Assembly (NCBI RefSeq): GCF_002847345.1
Contig: NZ_LXFV01000001.1
Coordinates: forward strand, 124,001-188,000
DNA length: 64,000 nucleotides
Reading direction: 5' to 3'
Source: Pectobacterium peruviense
Lineage (GTDB): Bacteria; Pseudomonadota; Gammaproteobacteria; Enterobacterales; Enterobacteriaceae
This document shows, piece by piece, positions 10,109 to 20,050 of this stretch. The number at the start of each line of letters is the position of its first letter. Positions within the stretch are counted from its first letter, which is position 1. A model generated the notes under the pieces. That model saw nothing but the letters and a program-made list of their open reading frames with translations. It was not told where the DNA came from and did no database searches. The position numbers were made by a program, and so were the translations under genes.

Positions 10109-12277
10109 ATGAGCCGTGCCCCAATAAGCAAAGATGAAGACAAACGTCTTGCTGCTCTTCGTGAGTATGGCATTAAGAACGTATTATTTGACCCAGGTTT
10201 GAGTAACCTGATTAGCTTGGCCGCTAACATCTTTAGTGCGCCTATTGTTTTGGTATCGTTGGTAGAGGCTGAACGTCAACTGTTTGCCGCCAGCGTCGGG
10301 GTTCCGTTTTGTGAAACGCCCCGAGATATCTCTTTTTGTGCCCACACGATCCTAAAGAAAAAGATCATGGTGGTGCCTGATGCGCTCAATGATGCGCGTT
10401 TCAAAAATAACCCGCTGGTTGTAGGCATTCCCTACATTCGTTTTTACGCGGGCATCCCATTAATTACGCCGTCCGGACATGCTATTGGCACACTGTGCAT
10501 TATCGATTTGAAGCCCAGAGCGACATTCACCAAGCGTGATGAGCATAATATGCAGGATCTGGCTTCATTGGTCATGGACAAGCTGGAAATGCGACGTCTT
10601 GAACTCGCGCGTAAAGCCAGTCAGGTTCGTTTTGAAAATATCGCTAATACCTCACCGGATACGATTTTGTGTGTTAATGAGAAGGGGATGATTACTTTCT
10701 GGAATACCGCTGCGGAAAATATGCTGGGATACAGTGACGAGGACATTATTGGTCTCAATATTAATACCATTGTTCCTGATGCCTTTATCGTGCAGCTCAA
10801 CCATTTAGTGACCGACCGTGATTCGCTGATGAAAGGTGTGACGTTAGAACTGAATGTGCAAGCTAAAAGCGGCAGTCTGGTACCGGTTGAATTGTCGGTT
10901 TCTATGTGGGAAGACAACGACAATATTAGCTATGGTGCGATATTGCGTGACATCACAGAACGTCGCCGCAATGAAGAACGACTGTTTTTGTTAGCGCACA
11001 TGGATCCGCTTACGGGGTTGGCAAACCGGACATTATTAACATCCAATCTCGAAACCGCGCTAAAGAATGAACCTGCCGTCTGTATCATGATGGTCGATCT
11101 GGATGGATTTAAAGATGTTAATGACAGTCTGGGGCATTCCAGCGGCGATGATATTCTGGTGCACGTCGCTAAAAAAATAAAAGCGACGGTCCGTTCCGGC
11201 GATGTTGTGGCGCGAATGGGCGGGGATGAGTTCGCACTGCTGTTTCCTGGCCTGAATGATAAAAGAGTCGCAGGAAAAATTGCCGAGCAAATTATTCATG
11301 AAATTTCTCAGGCGATGATTATTGACGATCACCAAATCAATATTAGCGCCAGCATTGGCGCAGTGCTGTATCCCGACTATGGATTGACGGTGCAAGATCT
11401 CTTGACCAGCGCCGATTTAGCGCTGTATCAGGCGAAGTCCGAAGGTCGAAATTGTTACCGTTTTTTCACGCGTGAGCTGCTTGAGGTGTTTCAGGCCAAG
11501 CATGCTTTTCAGCTCGAGTTTGTGCGGGCTTACGAGCAGCATGAATTTGAAATGTTCTATCAGCCACAGGTAAAACTGGCGACAAATGAGATTGTTGGTG
11601 CGGAAGCACTGCTGCGTTGGCGTCACCCTGAAAGAGGATTGCTTGGCCCGGCCGCATTCCTCACCGCACTGGAAAATGGCCCGTGGGCGGAGCGAGTCGG
11701 CGATTGGATCGTAGAAACAGCATGTAAGCAGGCCGCAGAGTGGTGTCAGGCTAGCGACAAATATTTTCGTATCAGCATTAACCTTTTCAGTGCGCAGTTT
11801 CGTACCGGCCTTTTGGCGCAGAAAATTATGGATACCCTCACTCGAACAGGGTTGGAACCCAGCTCGCTGGAACTGGAGATTACAGAAAACATTATCCTGC
11901 GTTACGACGAGAATATGATGCAACCGTTAAAGACGCTGCGGGAAGCGGGAATCGGCATTGCATTTGACGATTATGGAACGGGCTATGCCTCTCTCAGTAT
12001 GCTTAAAAACTACCCAGTGACTCGATTGAAGATCGATCAAACCTTTGTCAGGACCATGTGCGAATCTCCGCCGGATGCGGCGATTGTCAGGGCGATCTTG
12101 TATCTTGGAAAAAGTTTTGGCCTGGGCGTGATTGCCGAGGGTGTGGAAACATTAGAGCAGAGCGAGCGGCTACGCGGCAAGGGGTGTGAGGAAGCGCAGG
12201 GATATCTGTTTGGGCATCCGATGCCTGCGGAGGAATTCACTCAGCTACTGAAATTGAATAAGCCGATAGACGTGTAA
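10109..12277 (+). CDS. GAF-PAS-GGDEF-EAL cyclic-di-GMP signalling protein
   Basis: The 722-residue cytoplasmic protein has an N-terminal GAF domain (about 25-165, with CETPRDISFCAHTI and FYAGIPL), a PAS domain (about 172-290), a GGDEF domain with an intact GGDEF at 371-375, and an EAL domain with EAL at 499-501, FDDYGTGYASLSML and KIDQTFV. Both diguanylate cyclase and phosphodiesterase motifs look complete, so either or both activities are possible. No membrane segment, so it likely senses a cytosolic ligand through GAF/PAS. It is monocistronic and ends in a good terminator. Confidence 0.93.
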   Translation: MSRAPISKDEDKRLAALREYGIKNVLFDPGLSNLISLAANIFSAPIVLVSLVEAERQLFAASVGVPFCETPRDISFCAHTILKKKIMVVPDALNDARFKNNPLVVGIPYIRFYAGIPLITPSGHAIGTLCIIDLKPRATFTKRDEHNMQDLASLVMDKLEMRRLELARKASQVRFENIANTSPDTILCVNEKGMITFWNTAAENMLGYSDEDIIGLNINTIVPDAFIVQLNHLVTDRDSLMKGVTLELNVQAKSGSLVPVELSVSMWEDNDNISYGAILRDITERRRNEERLFLLAHMDPLTGLANRTLLTSNLETALKNEPAVCIMMVDLDGFKDVNDSLGHSSGDDILVHVAKKIKATVRSGDVVARMGGDEFALLFPGLNDKRVAGKIAEQIIHEISQAMIIDDHQINISASIGAVLYPDYGLTVQDLLTSADLALYQAKSEGRNCYRFFTRELLEVFQAKHAFQLEFVRAYEQHEFEMFYQPQVKLATNEIVGAEALLRWRHPERGLLGPAAFLTALENGPWAERVGDWIVETACKQAAEWCQASDKYFRISINLFSAQFRTGLLAQKIMDTLTRTGLEPSSLELEITENIILRYDENMMQPLKTLREAGIGIAFDDYGTGYASLSMLKNYPVTRLKIDQTFVRTMCESPPDAAIVRAILYLGKSFGLGVIAEGVETLEQSERLRGKGCEEAQGYLFGHPMPAEEFTQLLKLNKPIDV

Positions 12278-12303
12278 ATGGTCGTACTGTGCCAATCTTC
12301 CCT

Positions 12304-12327
12304 AAAAGCCAGCGTCTGCTGGCTTTT
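12304..12327 (+). terminator. terminator of the GGDEF-EAL gene
   Basis: AAAAGCCAGC-GTCT-GCTGGCTTTT is a 10-bp perfect hairpin ending in T residues, 27 bp after the stop. Confidence 0.85.
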
Positions 12328-12424
12328 ATACTTTGCGCTTCCTACGCGGTTAACAGACTAAAAAGTGGAATGTGGATCACATTTTTTCTATAGTGCTGGC
12401 TTGTAACCCAGTACCGGATGTCCC

Positions 12425-14167
12425 GTGCACGAAATATTTGAAATGCTCCTTGCGGTCTTTGACCGCGCTGCCCTGATGCTGATTTGCCTATTCTTCCTGA
12501 CTAGAACGCGCCAGTTCAGGCAATTGCTGCAAAAAGAGCAACATTCACCGAGAGAGCGAGTGACGGTGACGGCCATCTTTTCTCTGTTTGCTCTGTTCGG
12601 TACGTATTCCGGAATTAATGTTGAAGGATCGCTCGTCAACGTGCGGGTGATTGCCGTGATGTCTGGCGGTATTCTCTTCGGCCCTTGGGTGGGGATCGCG
12701 ACGGGTATCATTGCGGGAGCACACCGTTATTTAATTGATATTGATGGCATTACCTCTGTACCTTGCCTGATTACCAGCATCATCGCGGGTATCACTTCCG
12801 GTTACATCAATAAGAAAATCAAAAAAGAGCAGCAGTGGAGTATCGGGATTCTGGGCGGAATGCTGTGTGAGTCATTAACCATGCTGCTGGTTGTTGCATG
12901 GGCGACGCCGATCGAGTTAGGACTGGATATTGTTTCAAAAATTGCCGTGCCGATGATTCTTGGCTCCATCTGTATTGGCCTGATTGTACTGCTGGTGCAG
13001 AGCGTCGCGAATGAAAAAGAGGTGATTGCCGCTAGGCAGGCCAAACTCGCGCTGGATATCGCACACAAAACACTGCCGTATTTCCGCAACATTAACAGCG
13101 ATTCACTGACGGCTATTTGTAGGATCATTCGTACTGAAATTAATGCGGACGCAGTGGCGATAACGAACACGCAGCACATTCAGGCTTACGTGGGGATTGG
13201 GGAAGACAAATATAATATCGGCCACGATATTATCAGCCCGATGACTCAGCAGGCGATCCATGACGGTAAAATCATCATTAAAAATAATGATGAACAGCAT
13301 CTTACGCCGGAAATTCATTCGATGATTGTCATCCCGCTGTGGGAACACGGGCAGGTGACTGGCACGCTGAAAATCTATTATCGCCATGCCCATAAAATTA
13401 CTTATTCATTACGCGTGATGGCTGTCGGCCTATCGCAAATCATGTCAACGCAAATTGAGGTTTCCCGTACAGAACAACTGCGTGATATGGCAAATAAGGC
13501 GGAACTGAGAGCGCTGCAAAGTAAAATCAATCCGCACTTTCTTTTTAATGCTCTGAATGCGATTTCCTCGTCCATTCGTATTAATCCCGATACGGCGCGC
13601 CAGTTGGTCATCAATCTGTCTCGCTATTTGCGCTATAACCTCGAACTTAACGACGATGCGCTGATTGATATAAAAAAAGAGCTGTACCAAATTCAAGATT
13701 ATATCGCGATTGAGCAGGCACGCTTTGGCGCGAAGTTGACGGTGATTTACGACATTGACGACGATGTGGCGTACAAAATTCCTAGCTTATTAATTCAGCC
13801 GCTGGTGGAAAATGCGATTGTGCATGGTATTCAGCCTTTCAAAGGGAAGGGAACCGTGGTGCTGTCCGTGAAAGATCAGGGCGATAAGTTGCTGGTGGCG
13901 GTAAAAGATACGGGCCACGGCATCAGTCAGGAAACGATGGATCGCGTTGCGCGCAATGAATTGCCGGGGAATAAAATCGGCCTGCTGAATGTTCATCACC
14001 GGGTCCGGCTGCTCTATGGTGATGGCCTGCATATTCGCCGTTTGGAACCTGGAACTGAGATTTATTTCTACATCCCACGAGACGATAAAACCCCGTCGGC
14101 ATTGCCGGATACCGTGCAAGTGCCGTCATCAAGCTATGCTGCTGAGCAAACAGGAGGCAACCCATGA
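12425..14167 (+). CDS. ypdA: LytS-type sensor histidine kinase YpdA (PyrS)
   Basis: The 580-residue protein is collinear with E. coli YpdA from its first residues (GTG start, [19 protein letters not shown]). It has a 5TM-LYT membrane sensor (about 1-180), a GAF domain (about 220-350) and a His kinase domain with [10 protein letters not shown], His371 being the phospho-acceptor, and [22 protein letters not shown] in the ATPase part. In E. coli YpdA/YpdB responds to pyruvate (established). It is about 15 residues longer than E. coli at the C-terminus. A CRP-like half-site (GGATCACAT near 12374) and TATAGT (12389-12394) lie upstream. Its stop overlaps ypdB by ATGA. Confidence 0.95.
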   Translation: MHEIFEMLLAVFDRAALMLICLFFLTRTRQFRQLLQKEQHSPRERVTVTAIFSLFALFGTYSGINVEGSLVNVRVIAVMSGGILFGPWVGIATGIIAGAHRYLIDIDGITSVPCLITSIIAGITSGYINKKIKKEQQWSIGILGGMLCESLTMLLVVAWATPIELGLDIVSKIAVPMILGSICIGLIVLLVQSVANEKEVIAARQAKLALDIAHKTLPYFRNINSDSLTAICRIIRTEINADAVAITNTQHIQAYVGIGEDKYNIGHDIISPMTQQAIHDGKIIIKNNDEQHLTPEIHSMIVIPLWEHGQVTGTLKIYYRHAHKITYSLRVMAVGLSQIMSTQIEVSRTEQLRDMANKAELRALQSKINPHFLFNALNAISSSIRINPDTARQLVINLSRYLRYNLELNDDALIDIKKELYQIQDYIAIEQARFGAKLTVIYDIDDDVAYKIPSLLIQPLVENAIVHGIQPFKGKGTVVLSVKDQGDKLLVAVKDTGHGISQETMDRVARNELPGNKIGLLNVHHRVRLLYGDGLHIRRLEPGTEIYFYIPRDDKTPSALPDTVQVPSSSYAAEQTGGNP

Positions 14168-14913
14168 AAGCCATTATTGTTGAAGATGAGTTCCTCGCGC
14201 AGCAAGAGCTGAGTTATCTCATCAAGCAGCACAGTGATATTACGATTGAGGCAACATTTGATGACGGGTTGGATGTCCTGAAGTATCTGCAACATAACGA
14301 AGTCGATGCGATCTTTTTGGATATCAATATTCCATCGTTAGACGGCGTTTGGCTGGCGCAAAATATCAGCAAATTCGCGCACAAGCCTTACATCATTTTT
14401 ATTACGGCGTACAAAGAACATGCGGTCGAGGCATTTGAAGTCGAGGCTTTCGATTACATTCTCAAGCCGTATCATGAATCTCGCATCATTACGATGTTGC
14501 GTAAGCTGGAAGCGACCTGGCAACAGCGGCAAATTGCACCCGCTGTTGAAACGGGCGCGCATTCGAGCGCACCAAGAGGCGCACAGCAAACGATTAATTT
14601 GATGAAAGACGAACGGATTATCGTCACGGATATTAACAATATCTACTACGCGGCCGCGCAGGAAAAGGTCACGCTGGTTTATACCCGCCGTGAGGAATTC
14701 ATCATGCCGATGAATATTACGGAGTTTTGTAGTCGCCTACCGGAAGACTATTTTTTCCGCTGTCATCGTTCTTACTGTGTCAACCTGACGAAAATCCGTG
14801 AAATTGTGCCGTGGTTTAACAATACGTATATCCTGCGATTGAACGATCTGGATTTTGAAGTCCCGGTCAGCCGGAGCAAAATAAAGGAGTTCAGGTCATT
14901 GATGCGTCTTTAA
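14164..14913 (+). CDS. ypdB: LytTR response regulator YpdB (PyrR)
   Basis: The 249-residue protein has a receiver domain with acidic EDE at 7-9, phospho-acceptor D53 in [11 protein letters not shown] and K in LKPY, and a C-terminal LytTR DNA-binding domain ([26 protein letters not shown]). It starts inside the ypdA stop (ATGA). A direct repeat matching the known YpdB site begins 2 bp after its stop, in front of yhjX. Confidence 0.96.
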   Translation: MKAIIVEDEFLAQQELSYLIKQHSDITIEATFDDGLDVLKYLQHNEVDAIFLDINIPSLDGVWLAQNISKFAHKPYIIFITAYKEHAVEAFEVEAFDYILKPYHESRIITMLRKLEATWQQRQIAPAVETGAHSSAPRGAQQTINLMKDERIIVTDINNIYYAAAQEKVTLVYTRREEFIMPMNITEFCSRLPEDYFFRCHRSYCVNLTKIREIVPWFNNTYILRLNDLDFEVPVSRSKIKEFRSLMRL

Positions 14914-14914
14914 A

Positions 14915-14984
14915 GGCATTTCATTCCGCGTTTCAGGCATCTCATTCCCCATTCGATCAATCACTGTCAGCCCGCTTGTATACT
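14915..14984 (+). promoter_or_regulatory. YpdB binding repeats and yhjX promoter
   Basis: GGCATTTCAT (14915-14924) and GGCATCTCAT (14936-14945) are separated by exactly 11 bp, the arrangement known for YpdB at E. coli yhjX (from memory GGCATTTCAT-N11-GGCATTTCAT). A -10 TATACT lies at 14979-14984 with no good -35, as expected for an activator-dependent promoter. Confidence 0.85.
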
Positions 14985-15009
14985 GGCCTCAGCCCATAAG
15001 CTGACAGTG
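14962..15009. repeat. 10-bp inverted repeat flanking the yhjX -10 box
   Basis: CACTGTCAGC (14962-14971) and GCTGACAGTG (15000-15009) are perfect inverted copies 28 bp apart, with the -10 TATACT in the loop. It may be an operator for a looping or dimeric regulator, or a leaky terminator for ypdAB (followed by TTTTG). Confidence 0.6.
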
Positions 15010-15097
15010 TTTTGATGGCTTTTCTCTTCTCCACATCAGCTTATATTTTTTAGCGTGCCGAGTGAATCGGACCAATTTTTGATGTAGGGGAAAACCC

Positions 15098-16321
15098 ATG
15101 AATACTAAACCTGTTAATCGGGGATTGATTGTCCTCGGTACCATTATCACCCAAATGGGACTTGGCACGATTTACACCTGGAGTTTATTCAACCAGCCGC
15201 TGGTGGACAAATTTGGCTGGACGTTGAGTTCCGTTGCAACGACGTTTTCAATCACCAGCTTCTGTCTGGCATTTGCAACGCTATTTGCTGGTAAATTTCA
15301 GGAACGTATTGGCTTGCGCCGCTTGACCATGATTGCTGGCATCGCGCTGGGTGCCGGTCTGATGGCGAGTGCCGTGAGTCCGTCGCTGACGCTGATTTAT
15401 CTGCTAGTGGGGGTGGTTGTCGGTTTTGCTGACGGCACGGCTTACATCACGACGCTGTCCAATTTGATCAAATGGTTCCCCAATCGCAAAGGGCTGATCG
15501 CGGGTATTTCGGTTGGCTCATTCGGTACCGGAAGTCTGTTGTTTAAATATGTAAACAGCTTTTTGATTGCGGAAGTGGGTGTATCAGAAACCTTTTTCTA
15601 CTGGGGAATTATCGTTATGGCGATGATTCTGGTCGGGAGTTCATTGCTGAAAGAGCCCGCTGCGGTGCCGGTACAACAAGCTGCGATTCAGGGACAGGCG
15701 CGTGATTTCTCGCTGGCTGAGATGTTGGCAACCAAAGAATCGTATTTGCTGTTTATTATCTTCTTCACTGCGTGCATGAGCGGTCTGTATTTGATCGGTA
15801 TTGTGAAAGATATCGGCGTGCAAATGGCCGGAATGGATATGGCGACGGCGGCAAATGCCGTGTCTGCGATTGCGATTTTTAATACCGTTGGGCGTATTGT
15901 GCTTGGGGCGCTTTCCGATAATGTCGGGCGTATGCGGGTCATCACCTTTACGCTGTTTGTGACAATTCTGGCTGTGTCCGTGATGACGTTCCTGCCGCTT
16001 AATCCAATTCTGTTCTTTACCTGTGTCAGCGCGATTGCCTTCTGCTTTGGCGGCAACATCACGGTGTTCCCAGCGATTGTTGGTGATTTCTTCGGCCTGA
16101 AAAATCACAGTAAAAATTATGGCGTGATTTATCAGGGATTTGGTATCGGCGCGTTGTCTGGCTCGTTTATCGCCGCACAACTCGGTGGATTCCAGGCGAC
16201 ATTTATGGCAATCATCATTATGTCTGTTGTCTCGCTGCTGATTACCCTGTGGATTAAACCGCCTAAACATCAGCCCGTTGCTGCCTCAATGCGTGCTGAT
16301 ATGGCACACGCACAGAGCTGA
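15098..16321 (+). CDS. yhjX: OFA-family MFS transporter YhjX
   Basis: The 407-residue protein has twelve hydrophobic segments and follows E. coli YhjX through TIITQ-LGxxYTWSLFN, SGKLQERxGxRRxTM-like FAGKFQERIGLRRLTM and FGGNITVFPAIVGDFFGLKNHSKNYGVIY. It is in the oxalate:formate antiporter branch; E. coli YhjX is induced by YpdA/YpdB with pyruvate and was proposed to move pyruvate. AGGGG precedes the ATG. Here it directly follows ypdAB, whereas in E. coli it is unlinked. Confidence 0.92.
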   Translation: MNTKPVNRGLIVLGTIITQMGLGTIYTWSLFNQPLVDKFGWTLSSVATTFSITSFCLAFATLFAGKFQERIGLRRLTMIAGIALGAGLMASAVSPSLTLIYLLVGVVVGFADGTAYITTLSNLIKWFPNRKGLIAGISVGSFGTGSLLFKYVNSFLIAEVGVSETFFYWGIIVMAMILVGSSLLKEPAAVPVQQAAIQGQARDFSLAEMLATKESYLLFIIFFTACMSGLYLIGIVKDIGVQMAGMDMATAANAVSAIAIFNTVGRIVLGALSDNVGRMRVITFTLFVTILAVSVMTFLPLNPILFFTCVSAIAFCFGGNITVFPAIVGDFFGLKNHSKNYGVIYQGFGIGALSGSFIAAQLGGFQATFMAIIIMSVVSLLITLWIKPPKHQPVAASMRADMAHAQS

Positions 16322-16344
16322 TAGAACGCCACGTTAACAGAACA

Positions 16345-16386
16345 TCGCGCTGGGTCTCATATGTTGCCCAGCGCGAGATTATTTCT
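16345..16386 (+). terminator. terminator of yhjX
   Basis: TCGCGCTGGG and CCCAGCGCGA form a 10-bp perfect stem with a 12-nt loop, followed by GATTATTTCT. The rest of 16387-16520 shows no gene. Confidence 0.7.
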
Positions 16387-16520
16387 CTTTCCTGCCTCAA
16401 AACACCTTCTCTTCATCTGCTGAAATATCGCGATACAGTTCATCACTTTCCCAGTCATACACGTGTCACAGGCGAACCCTAGCGTCGTTATCGGCACGTT
16501 TTTTCCCTGAAGCGGGCTTC

Positions 16521-16584
16521 CTTAAAAACAACCGATCTTAAAAATGACGTCCTTTAAACATGACGTCCCTTGAAAATGAGAATA
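16521..16584. repeat. four 16-bp tandem repeats upstream of the ugpB-like gene
   Basis: Units start at 16521, 16537, 16553 and 16569: CTTAAAAACAACCGAT, CTTAAAAATGACGTCC, TTTAAACATGACGTCC, CTTGAAAATGAGAATA. Units 2 and 3 agree at 14 of 16 positions; the outer ones keep mainly the left half. The array ends 6 bp before the GGAG ribosome site at 16591. It resembles the purB array in period and placement. Confidence 0.7.
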
Positions 16585-16602
16585 GTAACCGGAGAAAACA
16601 CC

Positions 16603-17940
16603 ATGATGATTCGGTTTAGGTTCACATCTGTTTTTTTGATGCTGTTGAGTATGGTTTTACTTGTCCCGCTGTCTGCCAGAGCGGCCGTTGAACTGACATT
16701 TTGGCATGGCATGGACAGCAACCTGAACACGGAATTGATACGGCTGGTCAATCGGTTTAACGAATCTCAGACGACGTACCACGTTGAACCTATCTATAAG
16801 GGCAGCTATGAGCAGACGCTTGCCGCTGGCATTGCCGCCTATCGCACCGGTAACGCGCCGGATATTTTGCAGGTTTATGATGTCGGTACGCCGAATATGA
16901 TGCACAGCGGAGCGATTGTCCCAGTGTATGACCTGTTCAAACAGGTTGGTATCGATAATGACGAAAAAGCCTTTCTGCCCGCCGTGGCGCTGTTTTACAG
17001 CGACAGCCAGACCGGACATCTGATTTCCCAGCCGTTTAATAGCTCAACGCCTGTTCTCTACTACAACAAAGATGCGTTCATCAAAGCGGGACTCGATCCC
17101 GATAAGCCTCCACGCACCTGGAATGAGCTAGCGTACGATGCGGCACGACTGCGTCAGAGTGGGATGACATGCGGCTATACCAATGCAGGACAGCAGGGGT
17201 GGATATTATTGGAGGCTTTTAGCGTGTGGAACGGGCTGCCGATTGCGACGAAAAACAATGGTTTCGATGGTGTTGATGCGCATCTGTTGGTGAACGGCCC
17301 GTTGCAGGTCGCACACATTGCTCAGCTTGCAGAGATGATGAAGAAGAAGGAATTCAGCTATTTCGGCCGCAATGACGAGGGCACTACCCGCTTTTATAAC
17401 GGTGATTGCGGCATATTGACTACCTCATCGGGTGGGCTACGCAAGATTCAGAACTATGCCAAATTCCATTACGGTGTAGGGATGCTGCCTTACAGCGAAG
17501 AGGCTAAAGGCGCGCCGCAGAATACGTTCATCGGAGGGGCAAGCCTCTGGGTTATGAAAGGCCAAACGGCCTCTCATTATCAAGGGATTGCTGAATTCCT
17601 GCATTTCCTTACGCTGCCGGAAAATGCTGCCGAATGGCATCAGATGACAGGCTATTTGCCGGTGACGCAGCCAGCCTACGATCTGACGCGCGAGCAGGGG
17701 TTTTATGCCAGATACCCCGGCAGTGATGTTGCCATGAAACAGATAACCAATAAGCCACCATTGCCTTATACGCGCGGGTTTCGATTAGGCAATATGCCGC
17801 AAATTCGTACCATCATGGACGAAGAGTTGGAGAAAGTTTGGGCAGAACAAGAAACGCCCCAGCAGGCGCTGGATAATGTGGTTTCGCGCGGTGATCTTCT
17901 GTTGCAGCATTTTGCGCAGTCGGTGTCCCGTCATTCGTGA
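16603..17940 (+). CDS. UgpB-like periplasmic solute-binding protein
   Basis: The 445-residue protein has a Sec signal peptide (hydrophobic core [14 protein letters not shown], cleavage near ARAA-VEL) and the ABC type-1 binding fold [21 protein letters not shown] that is typical of UgpB (glycerol-3-phosphate/glycerophosphodiester binding). Start: ATG 16603 after GGAGAA at 16591; an upstream in-frame ATG at 16570 falls in the repeats. A glycerophosphodiesterase gene follows, but no ugpA, ugpE or ugpC lies nearby, so its permease must be elsewhere or it is an orphan. Confidence 0.85.
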   Translation: MMIRFRFTSVFLMLLSMVLLVPLSARAAVELTFWHGMDSNLNTELIRLVNRFNESQTTYHVEPIYKGSYEQTLAAGIAAYRTGNAPDILQVYDVGTPNMMHSGAIVPVYDLFKQVGIDNDEKAFLPAVALFYSDSQTGHLISQPFNSSTPVLYYNKDAFIKAGLDPDKPPRTWNELAYDAARLRQSGMTCGYTNAGQQGWILLEAFSVWNGLPIATKNNGFDGVDAHLLVNGPLQVAHIAQLAEMMKKKEFSYFGRNDEGTTRFYNGDCGILTTSSGGLRKIQNYAKFHYGVGMLPYSEEAKGAPQNTFIGGASLWVMKGQTASHYQGIAEFLHFLTLPENAAEWHQMTGYLPVTQPAYDLTREQGFYARYPGSDVAMKQITNKPPLPYTRGFRLGNMPQIRTIMDEELEKVWAEQETPQQALDNVVSRGDLLLQHFAQSVSRHS

Positions 17941-17970
17941 TATATCCCGTTTATGTGGAGTTTTCGACTG

Positions 17971-18819
17971 ATGACAAAGCAAGGTAAAGGTATAACTCAG
18001 GAATTAATTACAGCGCAAAACACGGCGGTTCTGGCAGTAGCACATCGCGGTGTTTGGGCATCGGCGCCGGAAAATTCGCTGGCGGCGCTGCGAGAAGCTA
18101 TTCATCTGGGTGTGGATATCGTGGAGATCGATGCGCAATTAACGGCAGATAGCCACGTTGTCGTGATTCACGATGATACGCTTGATCGCACGAGTGATAT
18201 GAGCGGTCGCATTGGCCAGATGACGCTGGAGGAGATTCGTCGGGCGCGCTTACGTGGGAGTGACGGTGGTTCGGCATGGCCGCTGAGTAACGAAAAGGTC
18301 CCACTGTTATATGAGATTCTCGAAGAGGCGCGAGGGCGTGTGATCATCAATGTCGATGTGAAGCACGATCGCGAATTTGGTGTGATCGCACGCGATATTC
18401 GTGATAAAGGACTTAGCGCGGGCGTAATCATGAAAAGTCCGGTTAATCTTTCTTCAGCCTGTTTTCCTATCTTATCGCCGTCTCAGGATACCCAGATACC
18501 GTATATGCCGCTGATTCACCTTCAGCGGGGGATAACTGTTGATATTCTGAGGCAGGTTGACGATTTCGGCGTTGCCATGGTGGAAGCTAATTTTGACTAC
18601 ATTGAGGCGTTGGTTGAGACGTCTGCTGAATTTCAACGGCTTGGCGTACGAATTTGGGTGAACTCGCTGGATTGCGCGCATTCGCTCGATTATAACGATA
18701 CGCGAGCCTTAGCCGATCCTGATGCGGTATGGGGAGCATTAATTCGCGCTGGCGTGGGTGCAATTCAGGTAGATCACGCGGCAGCATTTATTGATTTTCG
18801 GTCAACGCTGTCGCGCTGA
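17971..18819 (+). CDS. glycerophosphodiester phosphodiesterase
   Basis: The GDPD signature is clear: VAHRGVWASAPENSLAALREA, then DIVEIDAQLTADSHVVVIHDDTLDRTS, with catalytic His/Glu/Asp residues, and a C-terminal VRIWVNS...GVGAIQVDHAAAF. It would hydrolyse glycerophosphodiesters to glycerol-3-phosphate plus alcohol. No signal peptide, so cytosolic like UgpQ. The ATG at 17971 follows a GGAG (17957-17960); an earlier in-frame ATG at 17953 lacks a ribosome site. It starts 30 bp after the UgpB-like gene and is probably its operon partner. Confidence 0.85.
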   Translation: MTKQGKGITQELITAQNTAVLAVAHRGVWASAPENSLAALREAIHLGVDIVEIDAQLTADSHVVVIHDDTLDRTSDMSGRIGQMTLEEIRRARLRGSDGGSAWPLSNEKVPLLYEILEEARGRVIINVDVKHDREFGVIARDIRDKGLSAGVIMKSPVNLSSACFPILSPSQDTQIPYMPLIHLQRGITVDILRQVDDFGVAMVEANFDYIEALVETSAEFQRLGVRIWVNSLDCAHSLDYNDTRALADPDAVWGALIRAGVGAIQVDHAAAFIDFRSTLSR

Positions 18820-18983
18820 TGCATAAGGATTATCAGTAGGCAGGGGGCCGCTTTCCTTTTGAAAAGTGTAAAGTTATGTGGATTTAGTAACTGAAAAGTT
18901 AAGAATGCTTGAAAATGCCACGGCAACCCATACGATGTAGGTGTTGCAAACTTTATCTTTCTGCGAGAGGAAATCAGACTTTT

Positions 18984-19865
18984 ATGATGCGTATTGCGCT
19001 TTTCCTGATCACCAACCTGGCGGTGATGTTGGTTTTCGGGCTGGTACTCAGCCTGACGGGAATTCAGTCCAGCAGTGTCCAGGGCTTAATGATTATGGCT
19101 GGGCTGTTTGGCTTTGGCGGTGCGTTTGTTTCACTGCTGATGTCTAAATGGATGGCGTTACGGTCCGTTGGCGGTGAAGTCATTGAACAACCACGTAACG
19201 AAACCGAACGTTGGCTGGTGGAAACCGTGCGTTCACAGTCACAGCAGGCTGGGATCGCGATGCCACAGGTGGCAATCTACCATGCACCTGACATCAATGC
19301 GTTCGCAACGGGAGCCCGTCGTGATGCATCGCTGGTGGCAGTAAGCACCGGTTTGCTGCAAAACATGAGCCGTGATGAGGCCGAAGCGGTTATCGCGCAC
19401 GAAATCAGCCACATCGCGAATGGCGACATGGTGACGATGACGTTGGTTCAGGGGATAGTAAACACCTTCGTTATCTTTATCTCTCGTCTGATCGCTCAGG
19501 TTGTTTCCGGCTTTCTTTCTGGCAACCGCGATGAAGGTGAAAGCAGCAACGGTAATCCGTTGGTTTATTTTGCTGTCGCAACCGTGCTTGAGCTGGTGTT
19601 CGGTATTCTTGCCAGCATTATCACCATGTGGTTCTCACGCTACCGTGAATTCCATGCGGATGCCGGTTCTGCCAAGCTGGTGGGGCGTGAGAAAATGATT
19701 GCTGCACTACAACGCTTGAAGACCAGTTATGAGCCGCAGGAAGAAGGCAGCATGATGGCCTTCTGCATTAACGGCAAATCGAAGTCCTTCAGCGAACTGT
19801 TCATGTCACACCCGCCGTTGGATAAGCGTATTGAAGCGTTGCGCTCCGGCGAATACTTGAAGTAA
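18984..19865 (+). CDS. htpX: membrane zinc metalloprotease HtpX
   Basis: The 293-residue protein equals E. coli HtpX in length, starting [16 protein letters not shown], with two N-terminal membrane segments, the M48 zinc motif HEISH (in [13 protein letters not shown]), a second hydrophobic pair and the third ligand in [12 protein letters not shown]. It degrades misfolded membrane proteins alongside FtsH and is usually CpxR-controlled. Upstream in-frame ATG at 18909 is not family-like. Confidence 0.96.
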   Translation: MMRIALFLITNLAVMLVFGLVLSLTGIQSSSVQGLMIMAGLFGFGGAFVSLLMSKWMALRSVGGEVIEQPRNETERWLVETVRSQSQQAGIAMPQVAIYHAPDINAFATGARRDASLVAVSTGLLQNMSRDEAEAVIAHEISHIANGDMVTMTLVQGIVNTFVIFISRLIAQVVSGFLSGNRDEGESSNGNPLVYFAVATVLELVFGILASIITMWFSRYREFHADAGSAKLVGREKMIAALQRLKTSYEPQEEGSMMAFCINGKSKSFSELFMSHPPLDKRIEALRSGEYLK

Positions 19866-19884
19866 TTCACGCTATTATCTTCCC

Positions 19885-19912
19885 AAAGGCCCATTCGGGC
19901 CTTTGTTATTTC
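19885..19912 (+). terminator. terminator of htpX
   Basis: AAAGGCCC-ATTC-GGGCCTTT hairpin followed by GTTATTTC, 19 bp after the stop. Confidence 0.75.
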
Positions 19913-19997
19913 TGCGGTTGCTGATTCACCAACCCTGTACTTTCTTCGTCCGACTGTTTTCATTAGATCTGAAACAGGTGGTGAAAATATGAAGAAT

Positions 19998-20014
19998 GTT
20001 TTATAAAATAAAAC
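19998..20014. repeat. inverted repeat upstream of the ogl promoter
   Basis: GTTTTAT-AAA-ATAAAAC, a perfect 7-bp inverted repeat centred about 32 bp upstream of the KdgR box. It could be a second regulator site. Confidence 0.5.
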
Positions 20015-20028
20015 CACGATCACGGAAA

Positions 20029-20050
20029 AATGAAACATTGTTTCTATAAT
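20029..20050 (+). promoter_or_regulatory. KdgR box overlapping the ogl promoter
   Basis: AATGAAACATTGTTTCTAT (20029-20047) fits the KdgR operator pattern RAAAYRNYGTTTY completely, and overlaps a perfect -10 TATAAT (20045-20050). KdgR bound here would block transcription of ogl. The predicted leader is about 150 nt. Confidence 0.85.
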
